Shown: positions 26,159 to 34,564 of the stretch, in pieces | Numbering within the stretch: the first letter of the stretch is position 1 | Layout: the number at the start of each line of letters is the position of its first letter | Program-made: the position numbers and the translations under genes | Assembly (NCBI GenBank): GCA_039177505.1 | Contig: JBCDFR010000012.1 | Coordinates: 1 to 64,000 of the forward strand | Length of the DNA stretch: 64,000 nucleotides | Source: JABSQH01 sp039177505 | Lineage (GTDB): Bacteria; Actinomycetota; Acidimicrobiia; Acidimicrobiales; Ilumatobacteraceae | Direction of reading: 5' to 3' | The notes under the pieces: model-generated | Databases searched by the model: none | What the model was told of the DNA's origin: nothing | The model's input: the letters and a program-made list of their open reading frames with translations, nothing else

Positions 26159-27031
26159 TTACGAGAGCACGGCGCGAGCGACGATGTCCATGCCGAACCC
26201 GGTGAGGATCGCCAGATACAGCAGCCCGGTCGCGGCCATCACCGCTGAGTAGTAGTGCTCGCGCAAGGCGGCTTTGGTGACGAACACCAACACAATCGTG
26301 GTCACTGCACACGCGGCCCACATCCAGCCGAGCATGCCGCCCCATCCGTCGTCGACCTCGCCGGCGAACACGGCGATCATGCCGGTGGGCAGCAGCATGA
26401 CCATCAGTTCGAGCGGCCACAGCCATGCCACTGCGGTGACGATTTCGTTCAGCAGCTTGCGCGGCAATCCGGGCTGCACGAGGTACCAGTGACCCAGGAG
26501 CATGGCATCGCTGATCGCACCGATGAAGGCAGCCCCGACCAGCGTCCGCAGGATCGCTACGGTGGTGTCTCCGCCAGCGTCGATCGCAGCTGCGACCAGG
26601 CCAACGACGCCGATCACGACCGGGATCAGGTCGAGTCGGGGGTCGAACTCGCGGCCAGCGGGCCGTCCGGCAAGCGCCGCATCGTCGGCCGGTTCTACCG
26701 TGCGGTCGATGCCGGTCATCGCCGCCACCCGCTCGGAGCGTCGGTCGAACTCGGCTTGTTGGCCACTGACGCCAGCTCGTCGTTGCACGACCGATACGCC
26801 GAGCACGGCGACACAGGTGACGGCAACGGCGATCGACGCGAGGTCGCGCGCTGGAGCGAAACCGAGCGCTAGCCCCGCGGCGAATGCTCCGGCGGCGAAG
26901 CACGCATACACGCCGCGCAGCAGCCAGCCGTAGCCCAGACCGACGGAACGCCTCCTGGTCGTGAACCAGCAGAACAACATCCCGCCGGTGGCCCATTGCA
27001 GGAGCACCGTCGCTGCGTCGAGCCGGATCAC
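26159..27031 (-). CDS. Multi-pass membrane protein of unknown function
   Basis: The protein has 290 residues with about eight hydrophobic spans ('VVIGVVGLVAAAIDAGG', 'LVGAAFIGAISDAMLLGHWYLV' and others). A charged loop lies at about residues 80-115. 'LGHWYLVQPGLPRKLLNE' stands out as a conserved-looking amphipathic segment with His/Trp/Tyr, which might bind a metal or haem, but no family is recognised. GTG 27031 is chosen because TACCCT lies 8 nt upstream. It is divergent from the lipoprotein, with 35 bp between start codons. Confidence 0.65.
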   Translation of the reverse strand: MIRLDAATVLLQWATGGMLFCWFTTRRRSVGLGYGWLLRGVYACFAAGAFAAGLALGFAPARDLASIAVAVTCVAVLGVSVVQRRAGVSGQQAEFDRRSERVAAMTGIDRTVEPADDAALAGRPAGREFDPRLDLIPVVIGVVGLVAAAIDAGGDTTVAILRTLVGAAFIGAISDAMLLGHWYLVQPGLPRKLLNEIVTAVAWLWPLELMVMLLPTGMIAVFAGEVDDGWGGMLGWMWAACAVTTIVLVFVTKAALREHYYSAVMAATGLLYLAILTGFGMDIVARAVLS

Positions 27032-27039
27032 GCAGTCGG

Positions 27040-27045
27040 AGGGTA
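27040..27045 (-). promoter_or_regulatory. -10 element TACCCT, leaderless start
   Basis: It lies 8 nt before GTG 27031 on the minus strand, 6 nt from the opposite-strand element at 27052. Confidence 0.55.
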
Positions 27046-27051
27046 ACGCCG

Positions 27052-27057
27052 TAGCCT
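27052..27057 (+). promoter_or_regulatory. -10 element TAGCCT, leaderless start
   Basis: It lies 9 nt before ATG 27067. Confidence 0.5.
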
Positions 27058-27066
27058 GAGCCCGCC

Positions 27067-27732
27067 ATGGTGCCGTCCCCCGATCATCTGTCACGTCGAC
27101 GCAGCCACCTGCGCACTGCGCTCGCACTGGCAGCTGGGGCGCTGGCGCTCACCGCATGTTTCACCGGTCAGCGCCCCTCGTTCGAGGACGAGCAGCCACT
27201 CGACGAGCCCACCGGCAGCGCCGAGATCGACGTAGTTTTGGAGCGCCTCGACTCGATCGGCGTCGAATCGTTCTCGGCCGACTACGAGATCCTCACCAAA
27301 TTCGGCAGCGTCGAATCAACTGCCACCGTGGTCCAGGCCGACGACGGCCGCCGCTCGATCACCGTCAACGACATTCGTTTCCTCATCAACACGGGTACCG
27401 ACTCGACCTGCGATCTGGTCGCCGACACCTGCGAGGCCGCGATCAACGACGCCAAAATAAGCGACACACAGCTGACTCACGACTTCTACGCCCGCAGCTT
27501 TGCCCAGCGGTTACGCGTCGACGCCAACCGCCGCGTCGGCGATCCGAGGGGGTACCAAATCACTCAGGCCGGTCAGCAAGCCACATGTGTCGATGTTCCC
27601 GTCACCGGTGGGTCGAAGATTTACTGCGCACTCGATAGCGGCCAGCTCGCCCGCTACGACGGCGCTGATCAATTCATCGAGATCGTGGCAATCGGTCCAG
27701 ATATCGATGAGGCGGCCTTCGAGCCGAGCTGA
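27067..27732 (+). CDS. Lipoprotein of unknown function
   Basis: The protein has 221 residues. The signal peptide ends 'LALTAC' (lipobox). The mature part has strands such as 'VESFSADYEILTKFGSVES' and 'RSITVNDIRFLIN', four Cys, and ends 'FIEIVAIGPDIDEAAFEPS'. The pattern of a short outer-surface beta domain with Cys pairs resembles LppX/LolA-like lipid-carrier folds only loosely, so no function is assigned. It is followed immediately by two hairpin repeats. Confidence 0.7.
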   Translation: MVPSPDHLSRRRSHLRTALALAAGALALTACFTGQRPSFEDEQPLDEPTGSAEIDVVLERLDSIGVESFSADYEILTKFGSVESTATVVQADDGRRSITVNDIRFLINTGTDSTCDLVADTCEAAINDAKISDTQLTHDFYARSFAQRLRVDANRRVGDPRGYQITQAGQQATCVDVPVTGGSKIYCALDSGQLARYDGADQFIEIVAIGPDIDEAAFEPS

Positions 27733-27733
27733 C

Positions 27734-27774
27734 CGGTGAGGCAGTGAGCTTCCTGTGGGCCCGCTCCCTCACCG
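27734..27774. repeat. 41-nt hairpin repeat, copy 4
   Basis: The outer stem is CGGTGAGG/CCTCACCG and the inner stem AGTGAGC/GCCCGCT with one mismatch and one G-T pair. The loop is TTCCTGTGG. It begins 1 nt after the lipoprotein stop codon. Confidence 0.85.
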
Positions 27775-27795
27775 CAATCGACCGCCACAGCTCAT

Positions 27796-27836
27796 CGGTG
27801 AGCCAATGCGCCTCCTGTCGGCGCATTCGCTCACCG
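27796..27836. repeat. 41-nt hairpin repeat, copy 5 (best-paired)
   Basis: The outer stem is CGGTGAGC/GCTCACCG and the inner stem AATGCGCC/GGCGCATT is perfect, around the loop TCCTGTC. It differs from copies 2-4 by paired substitutions in both stems. It ends 18 nt before the end of the M24 gene. Confidence 0.88.
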
Positions 27837-27854
27837 CAGCTGACAGACGGACGC

Positions 27855-28973
27855 TCAGACGCAGGCCAAGGCGTGGTCGGAGACGTTCAGGCGGCGCGGT
27901 CCCGCATCGGTCGCCACGACAATGTCCTCGAGGCGCATGCCCCACTTTCCAGCGACATAGATGCCAGGCTCGACGCTGAAGGCGTGCCCCGACGCAAGCG
28001 GCGTGTCGTTGCCCTCGACGATGTACGGGTCTTCGTGTTCTTCCATTCCGATGCCGTGACCGGTGCGGTGGATGAAGTACTCCCCGTAGCCGGCATCGGT
28101 GATCACGGTGCGCGCCGCCCGATCGACGTCCTCACACGGTGTCCCGATCGTCGCCGCCTCGACCGCGGTTTGTTGCGCAGCGTGTAGTACGGCGTAGGCC
28201 TCGGCGATGTCGGGGGCGGCGCTGTCGATGTCGCCGGTGAACACGCAGCGGGTCGTATCGGAGCAGTAGCCGGCCATCGTTCCGCCGAAGTCGCAGAGCA
28301 CGATTTCGTCGGGCCCGATCGCCCGGTCGCTGGCGTGGTGGTGCGGGCTGGCCGCATTCGGCCCGGACGCCACAATGGCGAAGTTGACCACGTCGTGGCC
28401 CTCCTCGACGATGCGCCGACCCAGGTGCGCGGACACCTCGGCCTCGGTACGACCAACCAGCGGAATCTCACCGCGCTGCAACTCACCGGCGATGCGGTCG
28501 ACCGCGGCGCCAGCAGCGGCCAGTGCGTCGACCTCGGCGGCGTCCTTGACCACTCGCAATCCACCGACGACCTCGGTCGCTCGGGTGTATTCCGCGCCGG
28601 GGATCTGCGGCAACAACTCGACCAGAAAGCGCGCCCACATCTGATCGCCGACCGCGACTCGCTGCGCGCCTCGCGCCAGCGTCGCGACGATCGCGGTCGG
28701 GTCGTCGGTTTCCGCCCACGGATGCAACGTGAACACGCCGGGCTGCTCCACCACGCGCTCGGCCTCGAGGCCGGGGATCAGCAGTGTTGCGTCACCGTCG
28801 GCGGTCATGACGAGCGCGGTGAGCCGCTCCAACGGCATCGCCTGATAGCCGGTCAGATAGGGCAAGTCGTGACCGACCGACACAATCAACGCATCGACGT
28901 CATGGGAAGCCATCGCCGTGCGCACGTGCTGCAAGCGCTCGAGATACACCGACGAGTCGAACGTGTGGGCCAT
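27855..28973 (-). CDS. M24-family aminopeptidase (Xaa-Pro peptidase-like)
   Basis: The protein has 372 residues. An N-terminal creatinase-like domain (to about 135) precedes the pita-bread catalytic domain. The five metal ligands are visible as 'VLCDFGGT' and 'YCSDTTR' (Asp, Asp), 'HRTGHGIGMEEHEDP' (His), 'HAFSVEPGIY' (Glu) and 'MRLEDIV' (Glu). It cleaves X-Pro N-termini or related peptides in the cytoplasm. GGAG lies two bases before ATG 28973, closer than usual. The 48-nt structured element sits upstream at 29010. Confidence 0.9.
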   Translation of the reverse strand: MAHTFDSSVYLERLQHVRTAMASHDVDALIVSVGHDLPYLTGYQAMPLERLTALVMTADGDATLLIPGLEAERVVEQPGVFTLHPWAETDDPTAIVATLARGAQRVAVGDQMWARFLVELLPQIPGAEYTRATEVVGGLRVVKDAAEVDALAAAGAAVDRIAGELQRGEIPLVGRTEAEVSAHLGRRIVEEGHDVVNFAIVASGPNAASPHHHASDRAIGPDEIVLCDFGGTMAGYCSDTTRCVFTGDIDSAAPDIAEAYAVLHAAQQTAVEAATIGTPCEDVDRAARTVITDAGYGEYFIHRTGHGIGMEEHEDPYIVEGNDTPLASGHAFSVEPGIYVAGKWGMRLEDIVVATDAGPRRLNVSDHALACV

Positions 28974-29009
28974 CGCTCCATTCTGCTCGTGTGGGGAGCC
29001 GAGTCGACC

Positions 29010-29057
29010 GTTCTGTTGTGGAAAACGTGCGTATTACGCACGGAGTCCCCGGAATTT
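29010..29057 (+). repeat. 48-nt structured element, copy 1
   Basis: It has GTTCTGTT, then CGTGCG-tatta-CGCACG, then TCCCCGG and TTT at exactly the offsets seen in the two copies around the csoR-like gene (35 of 48 identical to the 45280 copy). On the minus strand it follows the kinase gene and reads hairpin plus TTTT, so it may terminate that transcript. Confidence 0.75.
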
Positions 29058-29092
29058 CGGGAGGGGGTGTGGTTGGGGCACGGCGGGAACGG

Positions 29093-29950
29093 CTACGACA
29101 CGGCGGCGAGGGCTCGTTCCGTGGCGGCGACGTAGCCACCACCGAACTTGATCGCATGTACGGCGAGCGGTGCCAGCTGGTGCAGCGGAACTCGCTCAGG
29201 CCAACCGTCGGAGAGCGGAAACGCCTCGGCATAGGCATCGAAGGCCACTTCGCCGAACCCGCCGAACAAGCGCATCATCGCCAGGTCGAACTCCCGGTGG
29301 CCACCGTGCGCGGCCGGATCGATGATCCAGCTCTGCCCGCGCGCATCGATCAGTCGGTTCCCGGCCCACAAGTCGCCGTGCAGTCGCGCCGGCGGTTCAG
29401 ACGACCCACCCACCTCGCTGAGCGTGCCCGCGAGTGCTGCGAGCCCGTCGCACACGTGCTCGGGCAACGCTCGCTGATCACGGGCCATGCGGGCCAGCGG
29501 AAGCAGCCGGTTCTCGGCGAAGAACTCCGCCCACGTAGCGGTCGGCTCGTTCGGCAACCGTCGGCTCCCGGTGGTCCGCCGGTCCTCGCGGCCGAACCAC
29601 CCGGCACCCACGCCGTGCAGCTTGGAAAGACCACGCCCGAACGCTGCTTCTCCCACGGTGTTCGCACGAGCATGTGACTCGTCGATCCACTCGAGCACGA
29701 GGAACCCAGGCCCGACAGCCAGCACTGCGGGCACCGGTAGCGCGTCGGCGGCACGCAGCCACTCGAGCGATGCCGCCTCGGTCTCGAAGAACTGCGGTGG
29801 AGGGTTGCGGTGGGTCTTGGCGAACACGCGGTCGCCGTTGCTCAGAGCGACGGCGAAAGACTCAGCAACGTCACCACCGCCGAGGCGCGACAGATGCGTG
29901 ACGTCGACGTCGAGCGCCTCGGACACCCGCTGCTCCAGCCACTCGCGCAT
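29093..29950 (-). CDS. Fructosamine-3-kinase-like / aminoglycoside-phosphotransferase-fold protein
   Basis: The 285-residue protein-kinase-like small-molecule kinase has 'LGGGDVAESFAVALSNGDRV' and 'FAKTH' (ATP-binding Lys), 'LHGDLWAGN' as the catalytic loop and 'IDPAAHGGHREFDLAMM' as the metal-binding segment. The last two are typical of fructosamine kinases, which phosphorylate glycated amines for repair. Activity on ribulosamines or another sugar amine is equally possible. ATG 29950 opens the conserved N-terminus. It is divergent from the mycoredoxin, with 88 bp between. Confidence 0.85.
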   Translation of the reverse strand: MREWLEQRVSEALDVDVTHLSRLGGGDVAESFAVALSNGDRVFAKTHRNPPPQFFETEAASLEWLRAADALPVPAVLAVGPGFLVLEWIDESHARANTVGEAAFGRGLSKLHGVGAGWFGREDRRTTGSRRLPNEPTATWAEFFAENRLLPLARMARDQRALPEHVCDGLAALAGTLSEVGGSSEPPARLHGDLWAGNRLIDARGQSWIIDPAAHGGHREFDLAMMRLFGGFGEVAFDAYAEAFPLSDGWPERVPLHQLAPLAVHAIKFGGGYVAATERALAAVS

Positions 29951-30038
29951 CACACCATTGTGCGGGTATCTGTCGCCCCATCCGATCCCGACGGAATCGG
30001 TCGGGAATTTCCGCGGCTCCGCAACCGTTGTCCCTCGC

Positions 30039-30407
30039 ATGGCCCAGAATGGCTCCGCGCCCACCCCTCAGCACAGCTCCACTCCCGCCACCCAGATCAC
30101 GCTGTACTGGCGACCCGGCTGTGGTTTCTGTTCCGGGCTGCAGCGCGGCCTCGACAAGTTGGGCATCGAGCGCGTCGAGCGCAACATCTGGGATGACCCG
30201 AACGATGCCGCCGTCGTTCGTCACCACGCCGACGGCAACGAAACCGTGCCCACCGTGGTCGTTGGTGGGCAGGGGTTCGTCAACCCCTCAGCCAACCAAC
30301 TCGCAGCATGGCTTGCCGAGAACGAGCCGCACTTGCTCCCCGCCGACTTCGAGCCGCCCCAGCCCGGTGGCGTCGGCCGATTGGTCCAACGGGTCCTCGG
30401 CGGCTGA
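30039..30407 (+). CDS. Glutaredoxin-like protein (mycoredoxin type)
   Basis: This is a 122-residue thioredoxin-fold protein. 'ITLYWRPGCGFCSGLQRGL' carries the CGFC active site (mycoredoxin usually CGYC), 'NETVPTVVVGG' the cis-Pro loop and 'FVNPSANQLAAWL' the final helix. It probably reduces mycothiol mixed disulfides in the cytoplasm. It has an unusual 16-residue polar N-terminus and a 25-residue Pro-rich C-terminal tail. A mycothiol role is inferred from the lineage, not shown here. Confidence 0.85.
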   Translation: MAQNGSAPTPQHSSTPATQITLYWRPGCGFCSGLQRGLDKLGIERVERNIWDDPNDAAVVRHHADGNETVPTVVVGGQGFVNPSANQLAAWLAENEPHLLPADFEPPQPGGVGRLVQRVLGG

Positions 30408-30483
30408 GCCCTCCGCTAGCGCGACCCATCGCGATCCACAAGACATCGGGCGCAGGCCTCGGACCCACACCCGGTCGCGGCAG

Positions 30484-30489
30484 TACCAT
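30484..30489 (+). promoter_or_regulatory. -10 element TACCAT, leaderless start
   Basis: It lies 7 nt before ATG 30497. Confidence 0.5.
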
Positions 30490-30496
30490 CGCAGTC

Positions 30497-31921
30497 ATGA
30501 GCCAACCACGGGCATCGGGCGCATCACTCGAGGGCACCGAGATCGTCGATTCGGTCATCGACCTCATCGGGAATACACCGCTCGTGCGGATGAAGCGCAT
30601 CAGCGAACTCGAGGGGATCGAGTGCACGCTGGCGATGAAGTACGAGGTGACCAACCCCGGCGGCTCGTCGAAGGATCGGCCGGCGCTCGAGATGATCCTT
30701 GCCGCCGAGGCCGCTGGCGAGTTACAACCCGGCGGCACGATCGTCGAGCCGACGAGCGGCAACACGGGTGTGGGCTTGGCGATCGTCGCTGCCCAACGCG
30801 GGTACAAGTGCGTGTTCGTCATGACCGACAAGGTCGCTCCGGAGAAGATCGACCTGCTCAAGGCGTACGGCGCCGAGGTCGTCGTCTGCCCGGTCGCGGT
30901 CGAACCCGACGATCCACAGAGCTACTACTCGGTCGCCGAACGGCTGACCGACGAACTCGGCGCGTTCCGCCCCAACCAGTACCACAACCCGCACAACCCC
31001 ACCGCCCACGTGAAGACCACCGGGCCCGAACTCTGGCGCCAGACTGCCGGCCGCATCACCCACTTCGTCGCCGGTGCGGGCACGTGCGGGTCGATCACCG
31101 GTGTGGGTCGCTACCTCAAGTCGATGAACCCCGACGTGAACATCATCGCCGCCGACCCTGAGGGTTCGGTGTTCTCCGGTGGCTCGGGCCGCCCGTACCT
31201 GGTCGAGGGCGTCGGCGAGGACTTCTTCCCCGCCGCATGGGAGCCCGAGCTGCTCGATGACATCATCGCCATCAGCGACGAAGAGAGCTTCAACACTGCC
31301 CGCTATGTCAGCGAGGCCGAGGGCATCCTCATCGGCGGGTCGGGCGGCATGGCCGTGGCCGCTGCGATCAAGGTCGCCAAACAAGCCGACCCCGACGACA
31401 TCGTCGTGGTGTTCAACCCCGACTCGGGCCGCGGATACCTGTCGCGCATCTTCAACGACGACTGGATGGCCAACTTCGGTTTCCTCGTCGAGTGTGACCA
31501 ATGCGTCGGCGCAGTCCTCGACACGCGCAACGCGTCGATCGAGAACCTGTTGTATGTCAATCCCGACCAACTCGTGTCAGCGGCGATCTCGATGATGCGG
31601 ACGAACGGCGTCAGCCAGCTCCCAGTGTGCAAGAACACGCCGCCGTTCGCCGCCGCTGAAGTATCCGGCGCGGTCGACGAGCTCGAGCTGATGGAGGCGA
31701 TCCACCGCGACCCCGGCGTGATGTCGACCCCGGTCGAGAAGGTGATGGGCCCGAAACTGCCGACCATCGGTGTCGGACAAAAGGTCGAGCAGGCGATCGA
31801 GATGCTCGAGACGGCCCCGGCGCTGCTCGTGCTGAGCGGCGGCCGACCGCTCAGCGTCCTCACCCGCACCGACGTGCTGGCGTACTTCGGTGCGGTGGCC
31901 GACGCTGCGGTCGAGAGCTGA
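30497..31921 (+). CDS. cbs: Cystathionine beta-synthase with CBS domains
   Basis: The 474-residue enzyme condenses serine with homocysteine to cystathionine, the first step of reverse transsulfuration. The PLP Lys is in 'NPGGSSKDRPALEM', 'PTSGNTGVGLAIVAAQRGY' is the cofactor and substrate loop, and 'GAGTCGSITGVGRYLK' binds the phosphate. Two CBS domains fill about 340-470 and would sense adenosyl ligands. The next gene is the matching gamma-lyase/synthase one base later. It has its own -10 motif. Cysteine synthase is less likely given the CBS domains and the neighbour. Confidence 0.92.
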   Translation: MSQPRASGASLEGTEIVDSVIDLIGNTPLVRMKRISELEGIECTLAMKYEVTNPGGSSKDRPALEMILAAEAAGELQPGGTIVEPTSGNTGVGLAIVAAQRGYKCVFVMTDKVAPEKIDLLKAYGAEVVVCPVAVEPDDPQSYYSVAERLTDELGAFRPNQYHNPHNPTAHVKTTGPELWRQTAGRITHFVAGAGTCGSITGVGRYLKSMNPDVNIIAADPEGSVFSGGSGRPYLVEGVGEDFFPAAWEPELLDDIIAISDEESFNTARYVSEAEGILIGGSGGMAVAAAIKVAKQADPDDIVVVFNPDSGRGYLSRIFNDDWMANFGFLVECDQCVGAVLDTRNASIENLLYVNPDQLVSAAISMMRTNGVSQLPVCKNTPPFAAAEVSGAVDELELMEAIHRDPGVMSTPVEKVMGPKLPTIGVGQKVEQAIEMLETAPALLVLSGGRPLSVLTRTDVLAYFGAVADAAVES

Positions 31922-31922
31922 G

Positions 31923-33095
31923 ATGGGCGACCTCGACGACGAGCAACAACGCGAGCGCGGCTTTTCGACCCGGGCGATCCACGACGGTCAGGCGCCCGAC
32001 CCGACAACGGGAGCGGTCGTCACTCCGATCTCACTGTCGACCACCTTTGCCCAGGACGGCGTCGGCGAGCATCGCGGCTTCGAATACTCGCGCTCGGGCA
32101 ACCCCACCCGCCACGCCCTCGAGGCACAGGTGGCGTCACTCGAACAGGCGGACCACGGGTTGGCCTTCGCCAGCGGACTCGCCGCCGAAGACACGATCAT
32201 CCGGCTCCTCCGACCCGGCCAGCGCATTCTGCTCGGCAACGACGCCTACGGCGGTACGTTCCGCCTGATCGCCAACGTCTGGTCGCCGCTCGGCTACCCG
32301 TGGTCGGCGGTCGACCTCACCGATGTCGATGCCCTCGCCGCCGACTGGCCCGATGACGTCGGAATGGTCTGGTTGGAGACCCCGACCAACCCACTGCTCA
32401 CCTGCTTCGACATCGAAGCGATCGCGGCAATCGCGCACGAGCGTGGTGCCATCGTCGTGGTCGACAACACCTTTGCCACCCCGTTTCTGCAACAGCCGCT
32501 CACGCAGGGTGCTGATGTGGTCGTGCATTCGGCGACGAAGTATCTCGGCGGGCACAGCGACGTGGTCGGGGGGTTCGTCGCCGTCGACAACAACGAGCTC
32601 GAAGAGCGGCTGCGGTTCCATCAGAACGCGGCCGGGGCGGTACCAGCGCCATTCGATTGTTATCTCGTACTGCGCGGCGTGAAGACGCTGGCGGTACGGA
32701 TGGAGCGGCACTGCGAGAATGCCCGAGCGATCGTCGACCTGCTCGTGGGCCATCCGACCGTCGACCGAGTGCTGTACCCCCAGCTTCCCGACCACCCCGG
32801 CCACAAGGCCGCGGCGAAGCAGATGCGCGACTTCGGGGGCATGGTCTCGTTCACCGTCCGAGCCGGACGTGACGCCGCCATGAAGGTGGCGGCATCGACG
32901 AGCGTGTTCACGTTGGCCGAGTCACTCGGCGCCGTCGAGAGTTTGATCGAGCATCCCGGCGCGATGACTCACGCATCCGCGTCAGGGTCCCCACTCGAGG
33001 TGCCCGACGACCTGATCCGCCTCTCGGTCGGCATCGAGGACGCCGCTGATCTGGTGACCGACCTCGGCGATGCCCTCGATCGCGCCGGCCGATGA
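31923..33095 (+). CDS. Cystathionine gamma-lyase/gamma-synthase
   Basis: The 390-residue Cys/Met-metabolism PLP enzyme starts one nucleotide after cbs. Landmarks are 'FSTRAIHDGQAPD', 'FEYSRSGNPTRHALE', 'VVVDNTFATPFLQQPL' and the PLP Lys in 'VVHSATKYLGGHSDVVGG', ending 'LIRLSVGIEDAADLVTDL'. Position next to cbs favours the lyase that splits cystathionine to cysteine, but gamma-synthase activity cannot be excluded from sequence. It is translationally linked to both neighbours (1-nt gap, ATGA overlap with otsA). Confidence 0.9.
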   Translation: MGDLDDEQQRERGFSTRAIHDGQAPDPTTGAVVTPISLSTTFAQDGVGEHRGFEYSRSGNPTRHALEAQVASLEQADHGLAFASGLAAEDTIIRLLRPGQRILLGNDAYGGTFRLIANVWSPLGYPWSAVDLTDVDALAADWPDDVGMVWLETPTNPLLTCFDIEAIAAIAHERGAIVVVDNTFATPFLQQPLTQGADVVVHSATKYLGGHSDVVGGFVAVDNNELEERLRFHQNAAGAVPAPFDCYLVLRGVKTLAVRMERHCENARAIVDLLVGHPTVDRVLYPQLPDHPGHKAAAKQMRDFGGMVSFTVRAGRDAAMKVAASTSVFTLAESLGAVESLIEHPGAMTHASASGSPLEVPDDLIRLSVGIEDAADLVTDLGDALDRAGR

Positions 33096-34552
33096 GCAAC
33101 ACAGCCAACGGTCCCGACAGCGGGCCCGTCGGCGAGTCCCTTGAAACGACCACGCCGGAAACATCGGATCGTCCCCCGATCGTCGTTGCCGCCAACCGGC
33201 TGCCGGTCATGCGCACCGACGAGGGATGGTCGCCCAGCCCGGGCGGCCTCGTACGAGCGCTCTATCCGCTGCTCCGCGCCACCGGTGGCAAGTGGATCGG
33301 TTGGACCGGCGACACCGACGATGCCCCTGCGCCGTTCCATGTCGACGGTGTCGACCTCGTTCCGGTGCCGATCTCGGCCATTGAGGTCGAGCGGTACTAC
33401 GAAGGCTTCTCGAACGACGGTCTGTGGCCGCTGTACCACGACGCACTACGCGAATCGACCTACGACGTCGATCAGTGGGAGGCCTATCGCACGGTCAACC
33501 AACGATTTGCCGATGTGCTCGCCACGGAGAGCCCAGAGGGTGCGCTCGTGTGGATCCACGACTACCAGCTGCAGCTCGTCCCGGCGATGCTGCGCGCCCA
33601 ACGGCCCGACGTGCGCATCGGCTTCTTCCTCCACATTCCGTTCCCACCCCACGAACTGTTCTCCCGCCTACCGTGGCGCAACGAAGTGATCGAGGGACTG
33701 CTCGGCTGCGACCTCGTCGGGTTCCAACGTCCGATGGGCGCGATGAACTTCGTGGCCAGTGCGCAACAGCTCCTCGACGTCGAGGCCGAACGCAGCGACG
33801 ACGAACGCACCGCTGTGATCGATGTCGCCGGACGCCGCGTGCACGTCGGCCCGTTCCCGATCTCGATCGACGTCGCCGAGGTCGAGGAGATGGCCGCTGG
33901 GCGAGCAACCCGTCAGCGCACGAGCCAAATCCGCGCCCGCCTCGGCGACCCCGAGGTGATCCTGCTCGGCGTCGACCGGCTCGACTACACGAAAGGCATC
34001 GGACTCCGACTCCGAGCCTTCGGCAGACTGCTCGAACAAGGGCTGCTCGACCCCGAGCGGCACGTGATGGTGCAGGTGGCAACCCCGACTCGCGAAGCGA
34101 TCGAGCACTACCAGGACGAACGCCACGAGATTGAGCGACTCGTCGGCTCGATCAACGGCCGATTCAGCCGCCTCGGACTGCCGGTGGTGCACTACCTCTA
34201 CCGGACGATCCCATTCGAGGAGCTCATTCCGTTGTACCGGGCCGGCGACGTGCTGCTGGTCACGCCGTTCCGCGATGGCATGAACCTCGTCGCCAAGGAG
34301 TACGCCGCAGCACACATCGATGGTGACGGCGTCGAAGTGTTGTCGGAGTTCGCCGGAGCCGCCGACGAGTTGACCGACGCGGTGCTCGTCAATCCTCACG
34401 ACGAGCAAGCGCTCGAAGCGGCGATCGTCACCGCCGTGGAGATGCATCGCCACGAGCGCCGCGAACGGATGGCCGGCTTGCGCGCGCAGATCAGCAAGTT
34501 CGATCTGCACGGCTGGGCCGACCGCTTTCTCGACGCTCTCGACGAGCTGTAG
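33092..34552 (+). CDS. otsA: Trehalose-6-phosphate synthase
   Basis: The 486-residue GT20 enzyme joins glucose from UDP- or ADP-glucose to glucose-6-phosphate. 'VVAANRLPV' and 'PGGLVRAL' form the N-terminal sugar loop, 'VWIHDYQLQLVPAMLR' and 'IGFFLHIPFPPHELFSRLPW', split by one helix, are family-diagnostic, and 'LGVDRLDYTKGI' and 'LVTPFRDGMNLVAKEY' bind the donor. Trehalose fits osmotic stress in a saline habitat. It overlaps the previous stop as ATGA. The phosphatase (otsB) is not in the window. Confidence 0.95.
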   Translation: MSNTANGPDSGPVGESLETTTPETSDRPPIVVAANRLPVMRTDEGWSPSPGGLVRALYPLLRATGGKWIGWTGDTDDAPAPFHVDGVDLVPVPISAIEVERYYEGFSNDGLWPLYHDALRESTYDVDQWEAYRTVNQRFADVLATESPEGALVWIHDYQLQLVPAMLRAQRPDVRIGFFLHIPFPPHELFSRLPWRNEVIEGLLGCDLVGFQRPMGAMNFVASAQQLLDVEAERSDDERTAVIDVAGRRVHVGPFPISIDVAEVEEMAAGRATRQRTSQIRARLGDPEVILLGVDRLDYTKGIGLRLRAFGRLLEQGLLDPERHVMVQVATPTREAIEHYQDERHEIERLVGSINGRFSRLGLPVVHYLYRTIPFEELIPLYRAGDVLLVTPFRDGMNLVAKEYAAAHIDGDGVEVLSEFAGAADELTDAVLVNPHDEQALEAAIVTAVEMHRHERRERMAGLRAQISKFDLHGWADRFLDALDEL

Positions 34553-34564
34553 CGCTGCGACGGC

